Source of the DNA: Plazaster borealis
Lineage: Eukaryota > Echinodermata > Asteroidea > Forcipulatida > Labidiasteridae
Reading direction: 5' to 3'
NCBI GenBank assembly: GCA_021014325.1
Contig: CM037475.1
Span: 2,387,001 to 2,451,000, forward strand
DNA length: 64,000 nucleotides
Below the pieces are notes generated by a model that worked only from the letters and a program-made list of their open reading frames with translations, did not search any database and was not told the DNA's origin. Below, one piece after another: positions 35,601 to 47,600 of this stretch. Positions within the stretch are counted from its first letter, which is position 1, and each line of letters begins with the position of its first letter. The position numbers were made by a program, and so were the translations under genes.

Positions 35601-38600
35601 TTTCTGTTGTTTTCACATTTTGAAGCATTGGTAAAACTGCTTTGATGTTAACAAAAAAATATATAATATACATATAAAGTTAGCTGCTTGGTGCTTGAAG
35701 GGACACATTGCCATCGGATTGGGCGCTTTGATTTGGGCTATATAAGCATTTGTTATGAAATGAATATGATTGGAAAGATGTTTTCAAAGTAGAATATAAT
35801 GATTCACACAAATATCACTCAAAATTATGTATTTTTCCTTTTACCTTGTGAACTACCATGGTCCGTCATTTTGTAGAACAAAATTTTTGACTCCACAAAA
35901 TTCTTGGGAGTTTTTATTATGAAGAAAAGGAAGGTTTAAAGAACACTTTTTACACAAACAAGTAGAAGTTCAAGAGTTTTGAGGTCAGCAAGGGGAAAAT
36001 ATTACAACATTTATAAATTAAAGGTTCAAATATCAAAACAAACCATAAGATATTTCTTATCAAAGAACAACCACAAACTCTGGTCCTATTTAAAAATCGC
36101 TGATATTTCTTTAAACTTTCGGGTCATAAAATATTAAAGAAACAATCTAGCAGAAGCCACAGACCCCCAGGAACCTTGGGTTGAGGTCAACCTTGGGTTG
36201 AGGTCAATCTTGGCCAGGGCCCTCTCACTAGATTCTAAAGTTTCCACAGAAACCCCAAAGTTGGTAACAAAGTTTCCCACGTTGGGCTTAAACACACTCC
36301 ACAAAGCAAACTGAAATGGCGTGGGGCAAAAGGGAAAAAGGGCAGTTCACATGCAAAGGAAGTGATTATCAGTTAAGCCTGGAGTGGGTAATTCACACAT
36401 TCTCACAGGATATTTACGTTTTTATAATACATGTTTTTTTCTCCCCTTCTAAGCCGATAATGAGGTATATTTTTCACCTTTGAGCCGAATTCCTCAATTT
36501 CAAACTACAGTATGTCTCTCATAACTTGTTCAACTTTATAGGAGTTAAAAGGATTTCTTGTCTTGTTCAAGTTAGTATAATTTCTAAGCAGTTGCTACTG
36601 TGGACGTGGTCAAAGGTGTTAGGGTGACAATATCTCAAAAACGCTACCACCTTTTGAAATGAAATTTTCACAGGTTATGTGATGGTATATCTACAACTTT
36701 ATAGGATTGAAATAGTGGGTTCCAATTACCAAACGTATACAATCCCTTTAAGCAAGATTTTTCTGTGCAGAGCAATTTTTTTGTGCTGAGCAATTTTATG
36801 AAATTTGTTCCCAGTACCAGCCTTTGGTACAGTTTTTTTACTTTATGCTTGAATTGGCGAGTGACATTTGAAGGTGTTCTTACCTGGCATATGGACTCAT
36901 CTTGAGGGCGAGAGATCGGCTGATGCACACTCCAGCTCCTCCAGTTCCAAACCAAAATTTCGTCCTCCGTTTACTTTTAAGTGGACCCTTCAATAAATAA
37001 ACAAGTTTTTTTGCTCAGTGAATCAAAAGGTGCTGTGAGATGAGCTCTAGCAGTCTGCCCAAGGTATGGGCAAGATATACGATCGAACAACTTAGCTTCA
37101 CGTTCTATTTTCCTTAACAAACACAAAGGGACTTGGAGCAATTTTAAGTTGTACAAAAGTGTACAACCCCTGACAGCTCTAAAACATAAAACCCTCAAAA
37201 CAATTTACAATCTAAAAACATTGTGTAAGCAAAAGCTAGCAGTATTTCCTGTTTTTCAACAATTTTCCACACATATCAAAAACATGCTTGATAGTTTTTC
37301 GAATAAACCACCCCCCCCCCCCTCGAATATTACTTTGGTTCCATCCTTATACTTGGTGCATTCCGAGTCCTGAAGGGGGCCAAAATCCACAGGCTACTTG
37401 GATGGGATTCGAACCCAAGACCCCAGCATTGCAGATGCCTTAACTGCTAGACCACCAAGTGAAATCTCAAATAACTGATTGTTCAGTGCTTACCACACAT
37501 TGGTAATTAGGGTAAAACAAAAACAATATTATTCACCCTCAATTCACGTATAAATTAAATCAATGAAATATTAACATCTTCCTTGAGGTAAGTCAAAAAA
37601 TACAAAAACATGTTTAGCGTCCTCCTTTAAACAAAAAAAGGAGGGCCTTTTTTTTTCTTCAAAAATGGTGCCCGACACATTTTTCAAGACAACCGGCCAG
37701 GCTATTTTTCAAGATGGTTGCCAGCTTTTTTCAAAATGGCCGCCATTTTGACTCCGGAAATGAGATATTGGCTTCTTATGGGCAAGATGCAACAGAAAAT
37801 GAGACCCCAATTTTGTTTTTTCGTCAGAGATCGTTAAAATGTATTGATTTTTGGTTTTAGTTTTGGGGGGTTTTCAAAAAAGAAAAGAAAAAAACAAACA
37901 GGCGGCCTCTAAAAAGGAAGCAGGCAGGGACGCTAAACATGATTTTTTTAAAATTTCCCCTTACGTCTTACAAGATGACATCTCACCTTTCTATCATCTC
38001 CTCTATCGGTAGCAACTATCTCCGCAGCTGTGCTTGCTCTTCCAATATAAATATCTTTATCGTGACGATATGATCGTAATAACGAAACTAAATTCTCAAC
38101 GTTTAGGTAGTTATCGTCATCTAAAGTACACCACCATCTTCAAAATAAAAAAATCACCAGAAACAACATTACAAATTAGGTTCCAGGGGCGATGCTTCAA
38201 GGGGTTTTCTCCTTGGTGAGTAAAGTAAAATCTGTCCCGAGCCAATATGGCTCATCAGGCCGGTGCTTTTACCTGGTTTCCTTGGCATTAATCGACTGAG
38301 AATATTTCTATTCCCCCTTCTCTTAACGGTAAGTGTACTGGGTTCTTTTACCTGTATCACACAACACACGGGACCTATGGCTTTACATCCCATCCGAAGG
38401 ACGAAGCAATAATGGTTAAGTGTCTTGCTTAAGGACACAAGTGTCATGACCAGGACTCGAACCCACACTCTGCTGACCAGAAACACCAGAGCTCGAGTCC
38501 GGTGCGCGTGCTTGACCGCTCGGCCATGACACGCCGTTGCCTCTGTTTAGTATCAGGCCTGAGGTTCGTTATTAATGGTCAACTCACAAAACACTCACTT

Positions 38601-41600
38601 CGGTCAAAACGAAAAAGCTCTGAATATTCGAGGAAAACATTTAAATGACAAGCTTGATTACCTCTTTTTGGATTTCAAATACATTGAAAACATGGCGCCC
38701 ATTTTGCAGCATAAACCTTGTCTGAAGAAGAAAAATGAAACACAATAAAAACAACTGGAAATAATCAGTTTGTTTTATTAACAGGGCCCAAGTTTCATGG
38801 AGCTTCTTAAGCAGAAAATATTGCTTCAAATGTTTCTGCTAAGCAAAAAGAATACCAGTCACAGATGGTACATGCGATATGATATTTTGGCTGGTAACCT
38901 TATTCTGGTAAGATTTTGTTGTGCTTAGCTACTTTTTGTGCTTAAGAAGTTCCAGGAAATTGGGTCCAAAATCATATAACTCAAGAGACATTAAAGGGAT
39001 TGTATACGTTATGTTATTGGAACCCACTGTTTGTTTCAAGTTGTAAATTGTGAAAATTTCATTACAAAAGGTGGTAGCGTTTTTGAGATATTGCTGAAAA
39101 TCTGGAGCGGTTATGTCCACGCAGGAAGAATAATCTGCAATTGGAATACACACTCTGAGAAGCGTTACTGTCAGTAACGCTTCTCAGATTCAAATATTGG
39201 GGGATAAAAAGTGATACATTTTTCCATAACTGCAGTACTTCAAAGTGAAAAGTTTCTTAAAATGCATTATACTATCCAAAGCTGTTGTACTTCTTACCAA
39301 GTAAGTTTTTATGGCCATTAATTTTCAGAGTCATTACATTATACCAAACATAATACAGACCCTTTAATCAGAAATATTTCTTAGAATTTGGTAAAATCAA
39401 GCCCTACTTGGTCCTAAATCATTCTCTTCCAGGCCTCAAGTAATATCTATAAAAGAGGAAACTATTTTGTAAGTCATCATGAATTAAGAACATAAATTTT
39501 TTCGCCTGATCCTTGCAGTAAACAAAATGGGGAGACCGCCAACTTAAAAGCTAGATCTATATAATTCAGTTGGTAGAGCACCAGCACATAAATCCGGAGG
39601 TCACAGGTTCAAGTCTTGCTCGAGTCGATTTGTCTTTGTTCAACCCAAAATAATTGAAATTTTACCCCGTCAGTTTCCGTTGTGGCTTATAGTACTTGAA
39701 ATAAAAAAATCTTTAAAGCCATTTTACCAAATAAGTCAATCTCTTGTCTTTTGACTCATGAACATAAATGTCAAATCAAGTATCAGAGTCCAAATCTGCA
39801 CAAATCCTTGTTTTCCCTAACATTATGACTTTTCAAGATTTTATTGTGCCCCTCGAGGTTCAATCATTTGCCAGACTCAAACCTAGACCCAGACGCACAA
39901 ACAAGTCAACATACCAAACTCAAAATAGCTGAATAAACCAAACCCTACAAGCCCTTTGTCCCTTGGCACAGACATAAAAAGTTGTTGTTGTCATATTTCA
40001 GTTATTGAGGTGCGGAATTTGGCGACTGTGTTCGACAAAGGAGAGTTATCTGCAATCTTGAACTATGATTCCACACATAATGCTTAACTAAAGCAGCGAG
40101 ATTACACAAAGGCCTTCTTGCATAAATGTAAGATAAAGGGAAAAAAAAAAAAAAAAGTCATGACTAGAACTGAAATTATCTGCAAAACTTAATTTTCTTA
40201 CCTTGTATGCCGGTTGGCACAATGAGTGTTGATAAAGTGTCCATCTTATCACAGAAAGAAAAAAATGAAAATGGAATTTATTAGCTTCTAGGTATTTCAA
40301 AGTGGGGACATTGTTTGCTTTTTGTCAACGTAATGCTGTTTTATAGACAAAATTACCAAGATAGATACAATAAAAATTCACCAGTGAAAGTTTCAGCTGA
40401 ATACAGTGTCTACTTGTTGAGAAAACAGGAACAAAACTGTCACTGTATTTTCATCAAGAACGTCAAATCCATGTCAAATCCATCCACGTTTTTGTGAGGT
40501 GACAGCGGGTATCAACTGTATCTCTGGCCGCAGCATTCACAAACCAACACCATGGAAATTTGAATTTCCAAAAGCCGAGATGAGGCAATCTTTGGAGATT
40601 CAAATTTGTTATTCATTTCTAATCAACAGGGGGCACTTCAGACAAAATAATTTAGCAGGATGCTTACTACCATTACCAGTTTTATAACAAGTAGGCCTTC
40701 GGATAAAAATCAAACAATTTGTTTTTCTTTCAGGGTCATTACTAGTCTTGGCCCAAGACGTCAGTGATCGATAGCGGATAGTGTACTGCGCTCGGTTACA
40801 ACTCGTTATAGCGCGCCCTCTTGTGGCTTGAATTACCCAACTTGACCGGCTCTCACTAACGTCTTGGGAATCTCGCAGCGCAAGTTGCATTGTGGGCGTC
40901 GCCGTTTTATGTAAATAAGACCGTTGTCAAGGTTGTGTAATGCATTATTCAAATACGCGAACAACATGGCAGCTCCCTGGCTGCACGGACGTACCTACAT
41001 GTACATGTACATGTATGTACATGTACGTTGATCCGCGTGTGAACGCCGACCGACCCACGATAGTGTCTATCTAGTTTAGTTTGCTCTACGCAGGGATTTA
41101 GCTTCTACGGCTATTTTTCCAAGACAACCATTGCCGCTATTCTGAAGCATATCGTTGGTGAACATCGTTGACTACAGAAAACATAATGTTGTTGTACGTC
41201 TGGCATCTTGTTACATTTTGTGATTTCAGTTTATTGAAGGCACGGGACTACCTGCTACTGACTATTTATTATTATTAGCAACCACCGTTAAATCACCGTA
41301 CCATTGTCCTTCACGTACTGACTTGATATTCGAATTGGAAGAATGCACTGCTGTCAAACTTTGAAGCATGAAAGCATAAAAAACATGACCCTTGATCACA
41401 TAATAAATTATTTAAATTTATTACTACAATCGCGCGCTGATTGGTTCCCTAGGAAAGGCTAGGGAGAAAACAATGAAAAAGTTAAGCCGGCGCTACGAGA
41501 TTCCCAAGACGTTAGTGAGAGCCAGTCAAGTTGGGTAATTAAAGCCACAAGATGGCGCGCTATAACGAGTTGTACCGCTATCGATCACTGACGTCTTGGG

Positions 41601-44600
41601 CCAAGACTAGGTCATTACCAAAGTATGACCCTACCTTTAAACATTACAAGACATTGAAACAGAAATTGATACCTTTCGATTCATAAAAATGGGAATGTTT
41701 TTACCATCTCAATTTTCAGTTTTCCATAAAATACTGTTGAAGTTTAGACGAAAGTACCCGTAAGTTTTGAAACCACAGCATTTTCTCTAAATGCTCCGAC
41801 TCCATATAGCTCACATTATTTCTAAAAATGAATTATGCAATTTCTTTTCTGATATGAAAATCAGCAGTAGGCCTATAGTATGACCTAAATCCTACTGTCT
41901 GAATATTTAATAATCCACTGGCTTCAATTGATATCCTGCAATATGACATCATGTGGTGAATGCATCTACACAGTACACAGTCAACTCTCTTACTGTTCGA
42001 CCATTCAATCTCATCCACTGTGGTTTCGAATGATAGATAAACTATGTCAGCATGCAATATGATATCATGTGGTGAGTGCATCTACTGTACACAGTACACA
42101 GTCAACCCTCCTACTGTCTGACCATTCAATCTCATCCACTGTGGTTTTGAATGATAAACTATGCCAGCATGCAAAATTATATCATGTGGTGAATGCATCT
42201 ACACAGTACACAGTCAACCCTCCTACTGTCTGACCATTCAATCTCACCCACCATGATTTTGAATGACAGATAAACAATCATGTGGTTAATGCATCCACAT
42301 GAAGACAGTTAGTTCTGTGCACAGTTGTGCCACCATACACAACCCGTGCAGTTGAATGGTTTCAAATGATTGGTCAACTCAATGGAAAATGTCACAAAGA
42401 GTAGGAGGGCTACGCTAGTAAGAAATGTGAAAACCCATTAAAAATTTGTTTATTTTTACTCACCTGTTTCCTTATAAAATTTACTATCGTCTGCGTCTGT
42501 GAAAATATAAGTCTGAAAAGGAGAAAGAAAACAAAATATTGTCCATTAACTTTAAAAACCTTATGAGGAAACATGTGGGGTATAATCATGAACCTACAGA
42601 GCTCCAATTTGGGGGGGAAATCCACAAGACTGCAGGGCTCAAAACTTTTACTGGACCAGAAAATTTGGTACAAGACCAGAACCAAAATGAGAAAAAAAAG
42701 GTATATCTACACAGTGTCACAATTCAACTGTTTTTATTAGAGAAGCACTAAGAGAAGATATATCTCATTTGTCTTATCGATAAAACCTACATACTCAGCG
42801 GAAGGTAAAGATATTTATCAGACTCAAAGCTAACAGTTGACCGTTTTAAAATTAAAGATGAGGCGAGGTATTATTATTCAAAAATACAAGACCACCGGAC
42901 TTGTCCGGTCATGAGTTTACCGGCCCAACACTAAAACACTAGGCCTCGAGCCTGCGGTCCAGTGTTAATTCCGAGCCCTGTGCATGCAAATCAGCATTTT
43001 CCAAAAAGGAGAACTTTTATCCTAAAATGTTGCTAACAAAATAATGCAGTTATCAATGTATCTTCAAATAAAAAACTCTTCAAAAAACCATTAGTTTGTA
43101 TCTTCTCTATAGTTTCAGGTGTCTTCATCTGAACGATTTCAGTCTACTTTTCAGGCCATGAACTGATTTTCAAGAAGGCCAAAACTGTTTGTTGCCCTGG
43201 TCTTGGCCTTGGTGCCCCTTATTAATTTGATTGGTTAAAATCTTCCCATGAGAAGTGACTTGTCCCAACATGAACAACATTCCACGCCTGTGCAAGAACG
43301 CTCTACCAGACTCCCAACTATAAATCAATTTTTAAAAATATTAATAAGAAAAAAAATCAAACAAGTGGACTGTGATCTGGCCCTTTACAGGCTCTGTAGC
43401 CTACACGTTTGGTAATTACTCAAAATATTAGCATAAAAACTGACTTGGTAACGAGCAACAGAGAGCTGTTGATAGTATAAAACATTGTGAGAAACGACTC
43501 CCTCTGAAGTAACGTAGTTTTTGAGAAAGAGGTAACTTCTCACTAAAATAATAAAAACCTTTTGCAAGAAGCCTTTTATTCCTATCTGAAAGCACACAAA
43601 TTTGTACAATAAGGGTGTTTTTTCTTTCATCATTTTCTTCAACTTCGATGACCAATTGAGCCAAAATTTTCACAGGCTTGTTATTTTATGCATATGTTGG
43701 GATACACCAAATGAGAACACTGGTCTTTGACAATTACCAAACGTGTTCAGTGCCTTTAAAACACTCCACCAACTGACCTCAGTCAACCGATATCAACCTC
43801 TACCGAATTATTGACAAGTATTGTTTGGGATGAGCAACAATAATGTCCAATACACACGACCTGTCCTTGCATTGTATGCAAAGTTGACGACATGGTTAAA
43901 ATAACACTTGATGCTCTTCAATGTTGCTGCAATTTACTGAAATCATGCATGCCTTCAAAGCAGGGGACAATGAATTGCGATCCAGACCTTTAAACTGTGT
44001 GAGAGATTGGGGTTTATAGAGAGGTCTATAATCCAAATATTGTGATGTCAGTATATAGGCCTATGCTATAAAGTTTTATGTCTAGAAAATGAAAACAAAG
44101 GTGCACCGATCGCCCTACAAAACGTAAATAGTGACAGTACACTAGGCCCCTGGAAAATTTTTCCTTTTTCGCTCACCTATGCGAAAGTGCCCCTTCTGCC
44201 AAGATGGACCCTAGCCTGTATACTCATACAGGGTGTTTCTTAGTTTAACCATGATTCTTCCTCCATGGTTTAACCCTAACCCTTCCAAAAATTTATAAGA
44301 GTAAGAACTTTACTTGTCTATCGAAATATTCTCAATTTGATTTCAAGAAGCTGAAAGACTCTAAAACAATTGTTGTGTATTTTTGAATATTTAGCAGCCA
44401 GATTGTATGGGGAGCGCCCCCAAGTCAATGTGAGGACGCCACATGAGAAAAGTCTGGCATTTATCCAACAGTCATTGTTCAGGTGTCACATGACCGCCAC
44501 GACACATTGCGTCTTAATCACAAACATGTGAGAGATACTGCAAGTTAAAGCAGTTCTAAGGTCCGTTTTGTTGACCCCCTCAACCATAAATAACAATCTG

Positions 44601-47600
44601 TAAAAAAATGTTTAGAACAAATGTTGTTTTCCTGGCAGTCAAGCATTTTGTTATGATTTGTTCAGGTTTATTTGGGTTTATTTAAAACTGTTTTTAGAGC
44701 TTTTTTTATCAGTGTTCTTATTTATTTTTCTTTTACAAAGTTATTTTTCAGCTGAAAGCCTTAAACGGTACTACCTTTCGTCAACAAGTTATCAGAAAGA
44801 TTGTTCCTCGGCCAATTCTGTTTCAGGCCTGGAATTACACAGAGGCCACAGAGGCCATGGCTTTTGTTGCCCAGCGCCCAATTTCAAAGAGCTGCTAAGC
44901 ACAACAATTTGCTTAGCATGAAATTTCTTCCTTGATAAAAACAGGATTACCAACCAAATTTCCATGTGTTGCATATTGCTTGTTACTGGTATTCAGCTGT
45001 TGTTTGGTTATCCTGAAAATCACGTGGAAATTTGGTTGGTAATCCTGTTTTTATCAAGGAAGAAATTTCATGCTAAGCAAATTGTTGTGCTTAGCAGCTC
45101 TCTGAAATTGGGCCCTGGTCTTGGCCTTGATGCCCCCTTCAAAACTTTCCCATAGACTTTAAGCTTTCCCATAGGAAGTGCCATTTGCAAAATGAAAATG
45201 GCCTTGCCCCCTCAAAGATGAAATTCCGAGCCTGCTGTTTACACAGCCATAAACTCTTAACACAATAAAACATCTTGATAGTGCGCCCAAAACTAGTTTG
45301 TAAATGGTAAACAGTGTTGCCTATCATTTAAAGCTCTTGTTGATTTTACTGTTTTGTCTTCAGTGATTTAAACATTTTGTTTTCTTTCTCACATTGTTAA
45401 CAAATTCACGCATTGCGTAAACAAATTTGAAAGCTTTCAAATCTGCTAACCAAGTTGTCAACATGTTTACACTTCAAAATAAAAACAACATGGTATATTT
45501 TTTTGGAAAGGTCAAGTTATTGCATGAAGGAACTTTACTACAAAATTTGTTATGAATACTCCCCACTACGTGCACCATGGTAACGCAACAACACAAGTAT
45601 TTTACGATGAAAGAGTAAACAATGCATTTCAAAAAATGACAAAAGGTTTAGGTGGTGATCTCTAAGGAATTGTTTTTCCAAAGTGTTACTCCAGCTTTTT
45701 TTTTTTTTTGATAGAGCATGCCCAGTCATACATGAATGTATGAAATACCAATGGTACCCGGTAAAACTCGTTTTGCACTGTGCTTATGGTACAGAGTCCA
45801 ACAATTTGTAGGTGTTCCAAAACAACCGGGAATTGATGGTTGCCAAGCCTGAGGGAAGCCTGATATTTGTAAAAACTGAAATATGTATGTTCAAGAAATT
45901 CCTAAAATGGGACAAAAGTTCTACCTTCTAACAGCAGTCTGATAGCCAATTGCTATTTAAAGGCATCGTACACGATTGGTAATGACTCTGATAATTAATG
46001 GCAATAAAAACTTACTTGGTAAGAAGTACAGCAGCTTTGGATAGTGTAATGCATTTAAAGAAACTGTTCACCTCAAAGTACTGCGGTTATGGAAAAATAT
46101 ATCACTTTTATCCCCCAAAACATTTGAATCTGAGAAGCGTTACGCGTAACGCTTCTCAGAGTGTGTATTCCAATGCAGATTATTCTTCCTGCGTGGACAT
46201 AACCGCTCCAGATTTTCGGCAATATCTCAAAAACGCTACCACCTTTTGAAATGAAATTTTCACAGGTTAGTTGTATGGTATGTACATGTATAGGTTTGAA
46301 ACGAACAATAGGCTCCAAGTGTACGATGCCTTTAAAGGACTAGTCAAATTATCTCCAAGTGGTCTGGTTGGCAAGTTCAGTGTTGAAAAGCAATCCCCAT
46401 TTATAATAAAACAGACAAGTGGAAAAGCTGACTGACTAGTGAAATGACAAGCTAACTGATCCAGCTGGTTAGTCACTGAAAAAGTTCAGGGAAAACCCTG
46501 CAAAAACCCTGGGTGCCATTTTCATTCAGAAAGTGGTATCTGTGGATGGATACAGCACTGTTCCCCGTGTTTCTCATCAGGGGGTTTTGTAATTTAGTGT
46601 CAAGGTTTGCCCTGAACTTTCTCAGTGAGAATGGCCAACTGGTTGTTACCCGCCATTTCACTGGTCGGTCAGCTTCACTTGTCCATAATTCATAATAAAT
46701 AGAGATGCTAAATTCCAAACTGAACTAGTCAGCCGAACCACTTGGAGAGAATTCTGACTGGTCCTCAGGTGTTTTAACTTGCATTTGGCCAGCGACCACT
46801 GTTAAAGGAGAACGCTGAGTGTTTTGGTTGTAACCAGTTTCTGCAGACACAATTTTTGTTTGCTTAAATTCTGTAAATCAGTGAGCCTTAAATGAAGCAG
46901 CTTAATGAACCTATCCCCTATCGGCATTAACTAGAACCACGGACGCCCTCAGGCCTCTCGACAAAATAATTGAGGAAGCCATCTGGAAAATCCGGAGGGA
47001 AATGCATGAAACATCATCATGAGAAAATTACTAAATTAATAGGCTCAAAATAATTCATAAAACACAGGTACTTTCTGGTGATGAAGTCTACTTTTGCACA
47101 TGTGGAACTGCAATAGCTATTTTTTAAAACTGTGATGACACTGGGTGTTTTTTGGGGGGAGAACTGTAAGGTACTGTATTTGTTCAATTGTTGCAAAAAT
47201 GTTTGTTCCTTTTCTTTGTGCAGACCTATTCCTGATTCTTAAGTTACACAACTTGTTTTACTGTGTAGGCCTAGGCTATCAGGCCTGGATTTCATCTTTG
47301 AGAGGGCAAGGCCATTTTTATTTTGCAAAGGGCACATCCATTGGAAAATCTTAAAGTCTATGGGAAACTTTTGAAGAGGCACCAAGGCCAAGACCAGGGC
47401 AACGGAGGCCATGGCCTTTGTGTAATTCCAGGCCTGGTGTATTTTACAATGTTAAAACAGTTGCCAATTTTTTTATTAATAGATGTTGACCGTCTGTTTT
47501 ATTTGTTACGCCTGATTCTTTAGTTGCAATGGAGGCGATTGCCCTTGTTCTTTGCCTTGGTGCCCCTTGAAGTGTTCCTGCATGAACTTTTATTTCCCTC

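Noticed and set aside
37375..37465. A functional tRNA gene on the minus strand.
   Set aside because: A and B boxes are present, but the anticodon arm does not pair properly and there is an acceptor mismatch; SINE or pseudogene is more likely. Running tRNAscan-SE would decide.
44658..44921. A hydrophobic 87-codon plus-strand frame.
   Set aside because: It is T-rich low-complexity sequence running into a foldback repeat; hydrophobicity follows from composition.
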